Shown here piece after piece: positions 1-6,157 of a DNA stretch of 6,157 nt. The notes beneath the pieces were generated by a model. It was not told the origin of the DNA. It worked only from the letters and a program-made list of their open reading frames with translations, and made no database searches. The position numbers and the translations under genes were made by a program. Source of the DNA: Brucellaceae bacterium (GTDB lineage Bacteria > Pseudomonadota > Alphaproteobacteria > Rhizobiales > Rhizobiaceae); NCBI GenBank assembly GCA_031253705.1, contig JAIRVW010000393.1, forward strand, positions 1 through 6,157. Direction: 5' to 3'. The stretch's first letter is position 1. Each line of letters starts with the position of its first letter.

Positions 1-717
1 CCCCAGATAATGCGCAGCCAGTGCCGTATCTGTCTTGCCGTTCAGCGCCAATGCACCACCGACATCGAAACTGCCCTGTCCGTGCAGTTCCGTCCACTGG
101 TCGATCAGCATATTACCGGGGCCGCTGTCAAAAGCCGCCAGCCGTCCTGTCTCATCAACATAGGTCAGATTAGAAATCCCGCCAACATTGACGAAAACAA
201 CGGGCATATCCGGTTGCTGTTCCAGATTATGCGCTAAGGCCGCATGGTAAGCGGGGATCAGCGGCGCGCCCTGCCCGCCATGGCGCATATCCTCAGCGCG
301 CATATCATAAACCACATCAATGCCTGCTTCCCGTGCCAGCAACGCACCGTCACCGATCTGTACAGTCAACGCATCATCAGGGCGATGCAGCACTGTCTGC
401 CCGTGGAAACCGATGACATCGACATCATCCGCGTCCAGACCGTTGGCGAACAGAAAATCCTGCACCGCCACTGCATGCAGCAATGTCCAATCATGCTCAA
501 GTTTTTCAAGAATACCCATACGCTCATCACGCTGTATGATGCTTCGCGCATCGATAAGCCCTTGCTTCAGACGCGCACGAAAAGCATCGGAATAAGTCAT
601 ACTGCCGGATGCAAGACGCTCTACAATCTGCTCACCATCTGTCCTGATCAGCGCCAGATCAATACCATCCATAGAGGTGCCGCTCATCAGTCCGAGTGCG
701 CGATAGAGTGCAGTCAT
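1..717 (-). CDS. anmK: Anhydro-N-acetylmuramic acid kinase, 5' part (3' end outside window)
   Basis: Reading the minus strand from the ATG at 717-715 gives 239 codons without a stop, up to the window edge. The family is usually about 370 residues, so roughly the first two thirds is present. The enzyme is cytoplasmic: it hydrolyses the 1,6-anhydro ring of anhydro-MurNAc and phosphorylates the sugar with ATP, giving MurNAc-6-phosphate for peptidoglycan recycling. Visible signatures are [12 protein letters not shown] at residues 9-20 (N-terminal ATP-binding loop of the ASKHA fold), FHGQT at 104-108, RHGGQGAPL at 145-153, NVGGISN at 177-183 and FDSGPGN at 196-202, whose Asp197 matches the position of the family's catalytic aspartate. 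This start is chosen because the family motif begins eight residues later and a GGAAAG sequence (724-729) lies six bases upstream. The frame stays open further upstream, but that stretch resembles no part of the family. The gene is divergent from tyrS. Truncation is only by the window, and no frameshift is seen. Confidence 0.96.
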   Translation of the reverse strand, partial: MTALYRALGLMSGTSMDGIDLALIRTDGEQIVERLASGSMTYSDAFRARLKQGLIDARSIIQRDERMGILEKLEHDWTLLHAVAVQDFLFANGLDADDVDVIGFHGQTVLHRPDDALTVQIGDGALLAREAGIDVVYDMRAEDMRHGGQGAPLIPAYHAALAHNLEQQPDMPVVFVNVGGISNLTYVDETGRLAAFDSGPGNMLIDQWTELHGQGSFDVGGALALNGKTDTALAAHYLG

Positions 718-969
718 CTTTGTCTTTCCGTTTTCAATATTTCCGGTTTTGTCTGATTGGCTGGTGCCGGCAAGCACCATAAAGCACATAAACAGCACAA
801 AACGACAGCATTTTGCGAGAATATCGCCTGTTTCATCGCCATAGTTTTATTGTGATTTGCCCTGCAATAATGTTAAAGGCTGGATTGTGTCAGTTACCGG
901 AAGAATATTCACGGCCTGCTCTCTGGGGTCCTCCCTATTTACAATCCTTTTGTCAGACAGGAAAAATCA
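718..969. promoter_or_regulatory. Divergent anmK-tyrS intergenic region
   Basis: This 252-base gap must hold the 5' control signals of both divergent genes. I could not find a pair of -35/-10 boxes good enough to name on either strand. Next to tyrS, AGGAAAA at 959-965 is a normal ribosome binding site about seven bases before the ATG. Next to anmK, GGAAAG (minus strand, 724-729) plays the same role. The middle contains a small inverted repeat (TGGTGC at 762-767, GCACCA at 774-779, six-base loop) with no T run, so it is not a terminator. It also holds AGCAC at 773-777, 783-787 and 794-798, spaced 10-11 bases apart. A 42-codon minus-strand frame (714-842) covers part of it and is discussed in the findings; it is not called as a gene. 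That promoters are present is inferred from gene orientation. Confidence 0.6.
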
Positions 970-2223
970 ATGTCCGGCTTTAAGTCCGATTTTCTACGCA
1001 CACTTTCCGAACGTGGCTTTATTCATCAGGTCTCCGATGAATCGGGTCTGGATGAACTTTTCACCAAGGAAACTGTGACTGCGTATATTGGCTTCGACCC
1101 GACAGCATCCAGTCTGCATGCGGGCGGCCTCATTCAGATCATGATGCTGCACTGGATGCAGAAAACCGGCCACCGTCCGGTTGCGCTGATGGGCGGCGGC
1201 ACCGGTATGGTCGGTGATCCGTCATTTAAAGAAGAAGCCCGCAAGCTGATGACGGTTGAAACCATTGCCGACAATATTGCAGGCATCAAAAAGGTTTTCA
1301 CCAACTACCTCACTTTCGGCGAAGGCAAAACCGACGCGCTGATGGTCAATAATGCTGACTGGCTGGCTGGTCTCAACTATCTCGAGTTCCTGCGTGATGT
1401 CGGCCGTCATTTCTCCGTCAACCGCATGCTGTCCTTTGACTCGGTTAAAACCCGCCTTGATCGTGAACAGTCGCTGTCGTTCCTCGAATTCAACTACATG
1501 ATCCTTCAGGCTTATGACTTTGTTGAGCTCAATAAGCGCTACGATATGCGCCTGCAGATGGGCGGCTCCGATCAGTGGGGCAATATCATCAATGGTATTG
1601 ATCTCGGCCATCGCATGGGCACACCGCAGCTCTACGCGCTGACTTCGCCGCTGCTGACCACCGCTTCCGGTGCGAAAATGGGCAAGTCGCTCAATGGCGC
1701 TGTCTGGCTCAATGCTGACATGCTGAGCGCTTACGACTTCTGGCAGTACTGGCGTAATACCGAAGATGCTGACGTAGAACGCTTCCTCAAGCTCTACACC
1801 ACCATGCCAATGGATGAGATTGCGCGTCTGGCAGCACTTGGCGGCTCGGAAATCAACGAAACCAAGAAGATTCTGGCCACTGAAATCACCGCTATGCTCC
1901 ATGGCCGTGAAGCTGCGGAACAGGCTGCCGAAACTGCACGTAAAACTTTTGAAGAAGGTGCAATTTCTGACAATCTGCCAAGTCTGAGCATTGCCAAAGA
2001 CGAGCTGGCAGCCGGTCTCGGCATTCAGGCGCTGCTGGTTAAAGCCGGTCTTGCCTCTTCCAATGGTGAAGCCCGCCGTCACATTCAGGGCGGTGCGGTG
2101 CGTATCAACGATGTGGCTGTTCAGGATGAACGCGCCGGTATCTCTGCCGGTGACGTGACCGAAGACGGCATCATCAAGCTGTCGCTGGGCAAGAAAAAGC
2201 ACATTCTGGTTCGTCCGGAGTAA
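970..2223 (+). CDS. tyrS: Tyrosyl-tRNA synthetase (TyrRS), complete
   Basis: A 417-residue class I aminoacyl-tRNA synthetase, normal length for a bacterial TyrRS, that charges tRNA-Tyr with tyrosine using ATP in the cytoplasm. The Rossmann catalytic domain carries the HIGH-type motif as HAGG (residues 50-53) within [13 protein letters not shown]. After it come [13 protein letters not shown] (79-91), the tyrosine-pocket signature YMILQAYD (Tyr176, Gln180, Asp183), GGSDQWGN (198-205) and the KMSKS loop as KMGKS (236-240). A helical anticodon-recognition region follows, then a C-terminal S4-like RNA-binding domain (about 350-417, including [17 protein letters not shown]). The ATG is supported by AGGAAAA seven bases upstream and by an N terminus (MSGFKSDFL) that fits alphaproteobacterial TyrRS. 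It is transcribed alone as far as can be seen: anmK is divergent upstream, and a strong terminator begins about 20 bases after the stop. The fourth HIGH position is Gly rather than His; I recall the same in Brucella-type enzymes, so it is probably a lineage trait. No T-box-like leader is visible, as expected outside Gram-positives. Confidence 0.98.
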   Translation: MSGFKSDFLRTLSERGFIHQVSDESGLDELFTKETVTAYIGFDPTASSLHAGGLIQIMMLHWMQKTGHRPVALMGGGTGMVGDPSFKEEARKLMTVETIADNIAGIKKVFTNYLTFGEGKTDALMVNNADWLAGLNYLEFLRDVGRHFSVNRMLSFDSVKTRLDREQSLSFLEFNYMILQAYDFVELNKRYDMRLQMGGSDQWGNIINGIDLGHRMGTPQLYALTSPLLTTASGAKMGKSLNGAVWLNADMLSAYDFWQYWRNTEDADVERFLKLYTTMPMDEIARLAALGGSEINETKKILATEITAMLHGREAAEQAAETARKTFEEGAISDNLPSLSIAKDELAAGLGIQALLVKAGLASSNGEARRHIQGGAVRINDVAVQDERAGISAGDVTEDGIIKLSLGKKKHILVRPE

Positions 2224-2245
2224 GCTGCTCTCATCAAGAGAAAAC

Positions 2246-2276
2246 AAAAAAGCGCGGAGTAATCCGCGCTTTTTTT
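2246..2276. terminator. Bidirectional intrinsic terminator between tyrS and the AsmA-like gene
   Basis: A perfect stem AGCGCGGA (2251-2258) / TCCGCGCT (2263-2270) closes a GTAA loop. It is flanked by an A tract at 2246-2250 and a T run at 2271-2276, which can pair to extend the stem. Read on the plus strand it is a GC-rich hairpin followed by a T run, ending tyrS transcripts. Read on the minus strand, the A tract becomes a T run, so it can equally end the convergent AsmA-like transcript, whose stop codon lies about 20 bases away. The form and placement are seen directly; two-way activity is inferred. Confidence 0.93.
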
Positions 2277-2294
2277 ATTTTGTCCGGTTACAAA

Positions 2295-5200
2295 TCAAAA
2301 CTCGAAAATCGAGCGGAAGATACCCGGTGCAATCACCGAAATCGGATTGACGATAATATTCGGCTGCTTGGCATTGCCTGCCAGCTTATAGGTAATACCG
2401 ATCAGACCGCGATCACTACCGTTACCGAGAATAGCGCCCAGCACCGGCACCTCCCCGAACAGACGGTTCAGGCCATAGGCAGGCATGAATGTACCGGTGA
2501 CGGACATATTGCCGTTACGATCATAGAGCACGCCCTGAAAAGTCGCGCCGATCAGCGGGCCGCGGATCACACCGTTTTTCAGGGTCAGATAACCGGCACC
2601 TTTTTCAATCTGGGCATAGCCGCGCTCGAAATCCACACGCGAGACATCAATATTCGTTCGCACGGCCTGATTAAGACTCTTGCCGCCGGAGCTGCTGGAA
2701 ACCAGCTTATCAAGGCGCGGCTCGTTGATAACCGAGAAATCCCGCGCATCAATATTGCCATAGAGCGGGCCTGTACCCTGCGAGGTCAGATTGACGGAAA
2801 TTCTGCCACCACGCATCTTGTCGTAAAAATCGAAAAAGCGCAGCACAGCACCGGCATTAGCCGAACTCAGTGCCACAGAACTGGCACCTTTCTGATTGCT
2901 CGACGTCGCACTGACCTGTGCGCCGTTTCCTGTCACCGCATTCAGCGAAACACCGGAGACTTTTGCGCCGGCCGTTTCATAGGACACAGTGACATTGCGC
3001 AGGCTCTCATCATAGAAACCTTTGACCTCATCAATCTGCGCATTCACGACGATGCGCGGTATCACACCGCCTTTGCCCTGACGATCCTTCTTCTCATCAA
3101 CATTGCCGGAAACCGCATTCTGGATCAGTGCGCGCGCATCAAAGGCCTTACCGCGCACATCCGCACGGAAACCATTGCCGGATTTGCGCACTTCAAGGCT
3201 GAGATCATCATTGCGTGTCAGATTGAGCTTACGGATATTGGCCGACTGCAATTCATTATTATCAACCGTCAGATCGCCGCTGACATGAAAACCTGTGCCC
3301 TCAAAAACGAAATTGCGAACCGTAACCGGCCCTTTTTCGCCCTTCGGCATTTTCACATCCAGCGTTAGCTTTGCCGGAATACCTGCGCCCTTTTTCCAAC
3401 CCAGCCATGGCAGACTGACCTGTGTTCTGCCGAGGTCAGCTGTGATCTTGCGTGTATCACCCTGCTCCTCGCCGAAATCCAGATTCAGCGGGCCTTTGAA
3501 TATTTCATTCAGCGCAGGATAATGCGCTTCGCGTGCTTTATCATCCAGTTCCAGCCGGATATTCTGCTGACGTTTAATCGAGGTGTCAGCCAATGGCTCG
3601 ACCAGTGCGAGCTTGGCCGGAATATTGTTGAGCTTCGCAGTGGCATCAATCTTCGCCACATCCTCATTCACGCTCAATGTGCCCTTGGCCTGCGCCACCA
3701 TCTGACCGTTGAACGGCTTTTTCATCGCCACATCACTGAAAGCCAGATCGGCCTGCCATTGCAGACTATCCTTTGGCGCATTTTTGGTGACAGAAAATGC
3801 GACTTTAACCTTGGCCTTTACATTACCGCTCAGATCTTCCGCACCGAAAGGCAGCTTGCGCAAGGCATTGATCGGCTTATAGCCAACCAGCTCGGTAATT
3901 GCCGGTGTCTCGCCGTTCAAATCCAGATCCAGCGTGGCAATCACCGGACGCTGGCGTCCCCAAGGCACAAATAATGTGCCACCATCGACATTAATACTGC
4001 GATTGGCCGGTGTGAAAGCTGTACCTTTTTCAAGCTTAATCGTCGTATGGGCGCCACGCACAGCAATTGTGCCTGCAGCATCACGCACCGGCGGTATTTC
4101 ACCGATCACGTCAAACCGTGTGCCTTCAACCCTGAAATCAGCCTTGATATCGGATTCCGTCAGATCCGGCGGCAAGCCCGGTCCGTTGAAATGGCCTGCA
4201 GGCAGCGCAATATCAATGCGCCCGTCAAGCATATGACCGCCGAACAGGTTTTTCAGCACCCAGTCCCGCGCACCGTCGGCCACATTCAGCGGCCAGAGCT
4301 GTTTGGCCTGTGCAACCGGCATATCCGGTATCCGCAACAGAAAGATCATCGCCGGTGAGCCATGGCCGAAAATCATCCGCCCCTGACCGTAAAGCTCGCC
4401 GGAATCAGTTTTGACGTTCAGATCATTGAAATCAACGCGGCTGGCATCCTGCATCAGCCGTCCGGCAACTTTTACGCCGAATGGCAATGGCGCCTCAGCA
4501 GAGTTTTCCGGTGCGCTGACAGCATTTCTGGAAACCAGTTCAAAACGGTAAGCTGCTTTTTCTGCAATATCCGTTGCCGGTTGCGCCGCATCATCTGCCC
4601 TGTGCTGAGCTGGTTTAAGCTCCGGCAGAGTCTCGGCCTGTGCGCCGGTAACGCCACTCTCGCCATTCTGAGTATTTGCGGCATCAGCACGCTCAAGCTG
4701 CTCACGGATTTTGCGGATTGCATTTTCCGTATCCGCCACCGGTTCAACACCGAAAGCACCTTCAAACACTGTAGACAGGCCGCCGAGATTAAACTCCAGC
4801 GCTTTGATCTCCAGCTTTTCACCACCAGCAACATGCTCAAAATTCAGCGCAATATTGCCTTTAATGCCGCGCTCACGCCCCATATCCACAACCGCATCAT
4901 CAAGCATCAGCTTACCTGACAGCGTTTCCTTGTGTGTTGCATCTGCAGCCTGCCCTGACAGATTAAGCGAGGCGATACTGTTCACATGGAAATAAGCGGG
5001 ATTTGGCCGGTCATCCGCAATTTTCGGCATCACCTCTTCCGGTGAACCAAGACTGACCGGAATATGATCCAATGTCAGAGAAAATGTCTGAGCATGGGCA
5101 GAACCATCCGTGCGGATCATTTCTGCGCTCAGCTGTGTGCTTTGCCCCTGCCAGACGAATTCGGCATCCAGCATAACTTTCTGCCCGTCCTGACGCACCT

Positions 5201-5957
5201 GCGCATTACGAACCAGAATCTCCTGATCCTTATTCATCGCATGGAAGGCAAAGGTTACATCGCGCAGAGCAATCGCTTTTGTGCCGCGCATATCCAGCAG
5301 CGCCAGCGTCTGGTCGATACCGGCAAAGACCTCACGCGACAGCAGATCAAAATCCACCAGTCCCCTGTCATTAAACGGCAATTTGATAAAAGGAGAAGGC
5401 TTGGCCTCGCCTTCTTCAAAACGCACCACAGCATCGCCGATTTCAATCTGCGCCACCTGCACCGAACCGGTCAGCAGCGGTAGAGGCGCAAGGCCGAGCT
5501 TAACAACGCCCAGCTTTTCGACCGAAATATCCTTGATACTGTTGTTGAGCGCAACGTCCCGCGCCTCAAGCGCCAGATGGCGGTTTATATCCAGCGAGAC
5601 CTGTGCCTGACTGATTGAGACATCCGCATCGGGCCCCAGAATTTCCTGTAATCGCTGCTGTGCCTCATCACGCAGCATATCGCTGCTGATGCCTGAGCGC
5701 AGCACCAGAAAACCGATACCGGCCAGCACAATCAGCGCAAAACACACAGACACAAAAGCGCGCCAGCATTTACGTGCAAAGCTTTTGCGCTTTCTGCGTG
5801 CCATTCTCCGCGCGGCTTTACGGTCTAAAACAGGCTGGTAATCGGGACAGTCTTGCAGCACAGCTTTATTCTCAGTTCCCGCTCCGGATGACGGAAACTG
5901 ATCAAGACACTGTATGTCACGCTTGCGAAAGCGGATTTTTCTCAAATTTTCTTTCAA
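2295..5957 (-). CDS. AsmA/YhdP-like large periplasmic protein (DUF3971 and AsmA C-terminal type), probable lipid-transport bridge
   Basis: The frame encodes up to 1220 residues, close to the size of E. coli YhdP. Residues 46-67 are very rich in Lys/Arg and precede a single hydrophobic segment (about 67-87), so the protein is probably anchored in the inner membrane with its body in the periplasm. Residues 90-400 are an AsmA-like N-terminal beta-rich region. A low-complexity Ala/Glu/Gln-rich stretch follows at about 405-490. Residues 490-860 resemble the DUF3971 core, with WPLNVADGARDWVLKNLFGG at 555-574 as the clearest marker. The C terminus (about 1040-1220) is AsmA-like: GEVPVLGAILGNGSDRGLIG at 1168-1187, then a GNAKQPNIIVNPISVIAPG-like ending and a final Phe. 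AsmA-like proteins such as TamB, YhdP and YdbH are known to support phospholipid movement to the outer membrane; that role is inferred here. The longest frame starts with TTG (5957-5955); an in-frame stop at 5969-5967 bars further extension. AGG lies only three bases before the TTG. Alternatives are GTG at codon 33 and ATG at codon 52 (5804-5802), and all keep the anchor. Convergent with tyrS. Confidence 0.93.
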   Translation of the reverse strand: MKENLRKIRFRKRDIQCLDQFPSSGAGTENKAVLQDCPDYQPVLDRKAARRMARRKRKSFARKCWRAFVSVCFALIVLAGIGFLVLRSGISSDMLRDEAQQRLQEILGPDADVSISQAQVSLDINRHLALEARDVALNNSIKDISVEKLGVVKLGLAPLPLLTGSVQVAQIEIGDAVVRFEEGEAKPSPFIKLPFNDRGLVDFDLLSREVFAGIDQTLALLDMRGTKAIALRDVTFAFHAMNKDQEILVRNAQVRQDGQKVMLDAEFVWQGQSTQLSAEMIRTDGSAHAQTFSLTLDHIPVSLGSPEEVMPKIADDRPNPAYFHVNSIASLNLSGQAADATHKETLSGKLMLDDAVVDMGRERGIKGNIALNFEHVAGGEKLEIKALEFNLGGLSTVFEGAFGVEPVADTENAIRKIREQLERADAANTQNGESGVTGAQAETLPELKPAQHRADDAAQPATDIAEKAAYRFELVSRNAVSAPENSAEAPLPFGVKVAGRLMQDASRVDFNDLNVKTDSGELYGQGRMIFGHGSPAMIFLLRIPDMPVAQAKQLWPLNVADGARDWVLKNLFGGHMLDGRIDIALPAGHFNGPGLPPDLTESDIKADFRVEGTRFDVIGEIPPVRDAAGTIAVRGAHTTIKLEKGTAFTPANRSINVDGGTLFVPWGRQRPVIATLDLDLNGETPAITELVGYKPINALRKLPFGAEDLSGNVKAKVKVAFSVTKNAPKDSLQWQADLAFSDVAMKKPFNGQMVAQAKGTLSVNEDVAKIDATAKLNNIPAKLALVEPLADTSIKRQQNIRLELDDKAREAHYPALNEIFKGPLNLDFGEEQGDTRKITADLGRTQVSLPWLGWKKGAGIPAKLTLDVKMPKGEKGPVTVRNFVFEGTGFHVSGDLTVDNNELQSANIRKLNLTRNDDLSLEVRKSGNGFRADVRGKAFDARALIQNAVSGNVDEKKDRQGKGGVIPRIVVNAQIDEVKGFYDESLRNVTVSYETAGAKVSGVSLNAVTGNGAQVSATSSNQKGASSVALSSANAGAVLRFFDFYDKMRGGRISVNLTSQGTGPLYGNIDARDFSVINEPRLDKLVSSSSGGKSLNQAVRTNIDVSRVDFERGYAQIEKGAGYLTLKNGVIRGPLIGATFQGVLYDRNGNMSVTGTFMPAYGLNRLFGEVPVLGAILGNGSDRGLIGITYKLAGNAKQPNIIVNPISVIAPGIFRSIFEF

Positions 5958-6157
5958 AAACCTAAATCACTATCCGGATTGACTGCATCTGATCTGCACA
6001 ATTTTCAAAAGAAATATTATCGTTTCATACGAATACCAAAGCAGATCTGACTGTTCCGTACTGATGAATCGATATTTCAAACACCGATTGAATACAAAAT
6101 TTCAGAAACACCACATGAATACAAGCCGCGCAGCCAAATGAAATCACATGCTCCCAG
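5958..6157. promoter_or_regulatory. AT-rich upstream region of the AsmA-like gene, no gene seen
   Basis: These 200 bases are visibly AT-richer than the coding DNA and contain no persuasive reading frame. The longest ATG frame I noticed on the plus strand (6064-6141) has only 25 codons and no ribosome binding site. As the only DNA upstream of the minus-strand gene, it probably carries its promoter. On the minus strand there are promoter-like fragments, such as TTGAAA (complement of 6002-6007) and AT-rich GATAATATT (complement of 6013-6021), but no pair with good spacing, so I do not place a promoter. A palindrome CAGATCTG lies at 6042-6049. Direct repeats at 6079-6124 are listed separately. 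The neighbouring gene to the right lies outside the window. Confidence 0.5.
6079..6124. repeat. Imperfect direct repeat, two copies, 27-base period
   Basis: AAACACC, four variable bases, then GAATACAA occurs at 6079-6097 and again at 6106-6124: 15 of 19 positions are fixed between copies, and each is preceded by a TTTCA element (6075-6079 and 6100-6104). A weaker relative, TTTCATAC followed by GAATACCAA, lies at 6023-6039. The period of 27 bases is between two and three helical turns. The repeat is seen directly; a role as a protein-binding operator for either flanking gene is only a possibility, and chance in AT-rich DNA is not excluded. Confidence 0.6.

Noticed and set aside
244..756. 170-codon plus-strand frame opposite anmK
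   Set aside because: It lies antisense to a clear AnmK coding sequence with all family motifs. Its predicted protein (many His, Cys and Gln) resembles no family I know, and it has no ribosome binding site of note.
762..779. Inverted repeat as a terminator in the anmK-tyrS gap
   Set aside because: The stem is only six base pairs and no T run follows on either strand. It also lies upstream of both divergent genes, where a terminator for them makes no sense.
717..788. Upstream in-frame extension of anmK with a lipoprotein-like stretch (VLAGTS)
   Set aside because: The frame is open, but the lipobox Cys is replaced by Thr, AnmK is a cytoplasmic enzyme, and the family motif starts eight residues after the chosen ATG.
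857..1078. 73-codon plus-strand frame running into tyrS in another frame
   Set aside because: It overlaps the first 36 codons of tyrS out of frame, while tyrS has a good ribosome binding site and a family-consistent start.
1222..2247. 341-codon minus-strand frame opposite tyrS
   Set aside because: Long, but wholly a mirror of the tyrS codon pattern. The product has no recognisable domain, and it would start beyond the convergent terminator with no promoter or ribosome binding site seen.
2280..3368. 362-codon plus-strand frame opposite the AsmA-like gene
   Set aside because: It starts inside or just after the tyrS terminator and is antisense to the conserved AsmA C terminus. Its Ile/His/Arg/Thr-rich composition is typical of an antisense shadow.
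6064..6141. 25-codon plus-strand frame near the right edge
   Set aside because: No ribosome binding site, no recognisable product, and it coincides with the direct repeat, which explains its sequence better.

Overview
This window looks like chromosomal housekeeping DNA from an alphaproteobacterium of the Hyphomicrobiales, most likely the family Brucellaceae (Brucella/Ochrobactrum/Pseudochrobactrum group). The main reason is the tyrosyl-tRNA synthetase, whose residues match the Brucella-type enzyme as I remember it almost from end to end. A very large AsmA/YhdP-like protein next to it fits a Gram-negative cell. Base composition looks moderate, near half G+C by eye. I could not run a database search, so the family-level placement is an inference.

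Layout. Bases 1-717 (minus strand) hold the first 239 codons of anmK, the anhydro-N-acetylmuramic acid kinase of peptidoglycan recycling; its 3' end lies beyond the left edge. A 252-base intergenic region (718-969) separates it from the divergent tyrS (970-2223, plus strand), which is complete. A strong hairpin with A and T tracts on its two sides (2246-2276) follows tyrS and can stop transcription from both directions. Convergent to tyrS is a 1220-residue protein (2295-5957, minus strand) with one N-terminal membrane anchor, a long periplasmic body and an AsmA-type C terminus. It is likely one of the bridge-like proteins linked to phospholipid transport to the outer membrane. The last 200 bases (5958-6157) are AT-richer, hold no convincing gene, and carry an imperfect 27-base-period direct repeat upstream of the large gene.

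The three genes do not form one operon: the order is anmK(-), tyrS(+), AsmA-like(-). Two of them concern the cell envelope (wall recycling and outer-membrane lipid supply), and tyrS is translational housekeeping.

I see no mobile element, CRISPR array, tRNA, rRNA or defence system, and no evidence for a wholly new system. The points most worth a second look are the start codon and architecture of the AsmA-like protein, the repeats upstream of it, and a tiny signal-peptide-like reading frame that overlaps the anmK start.
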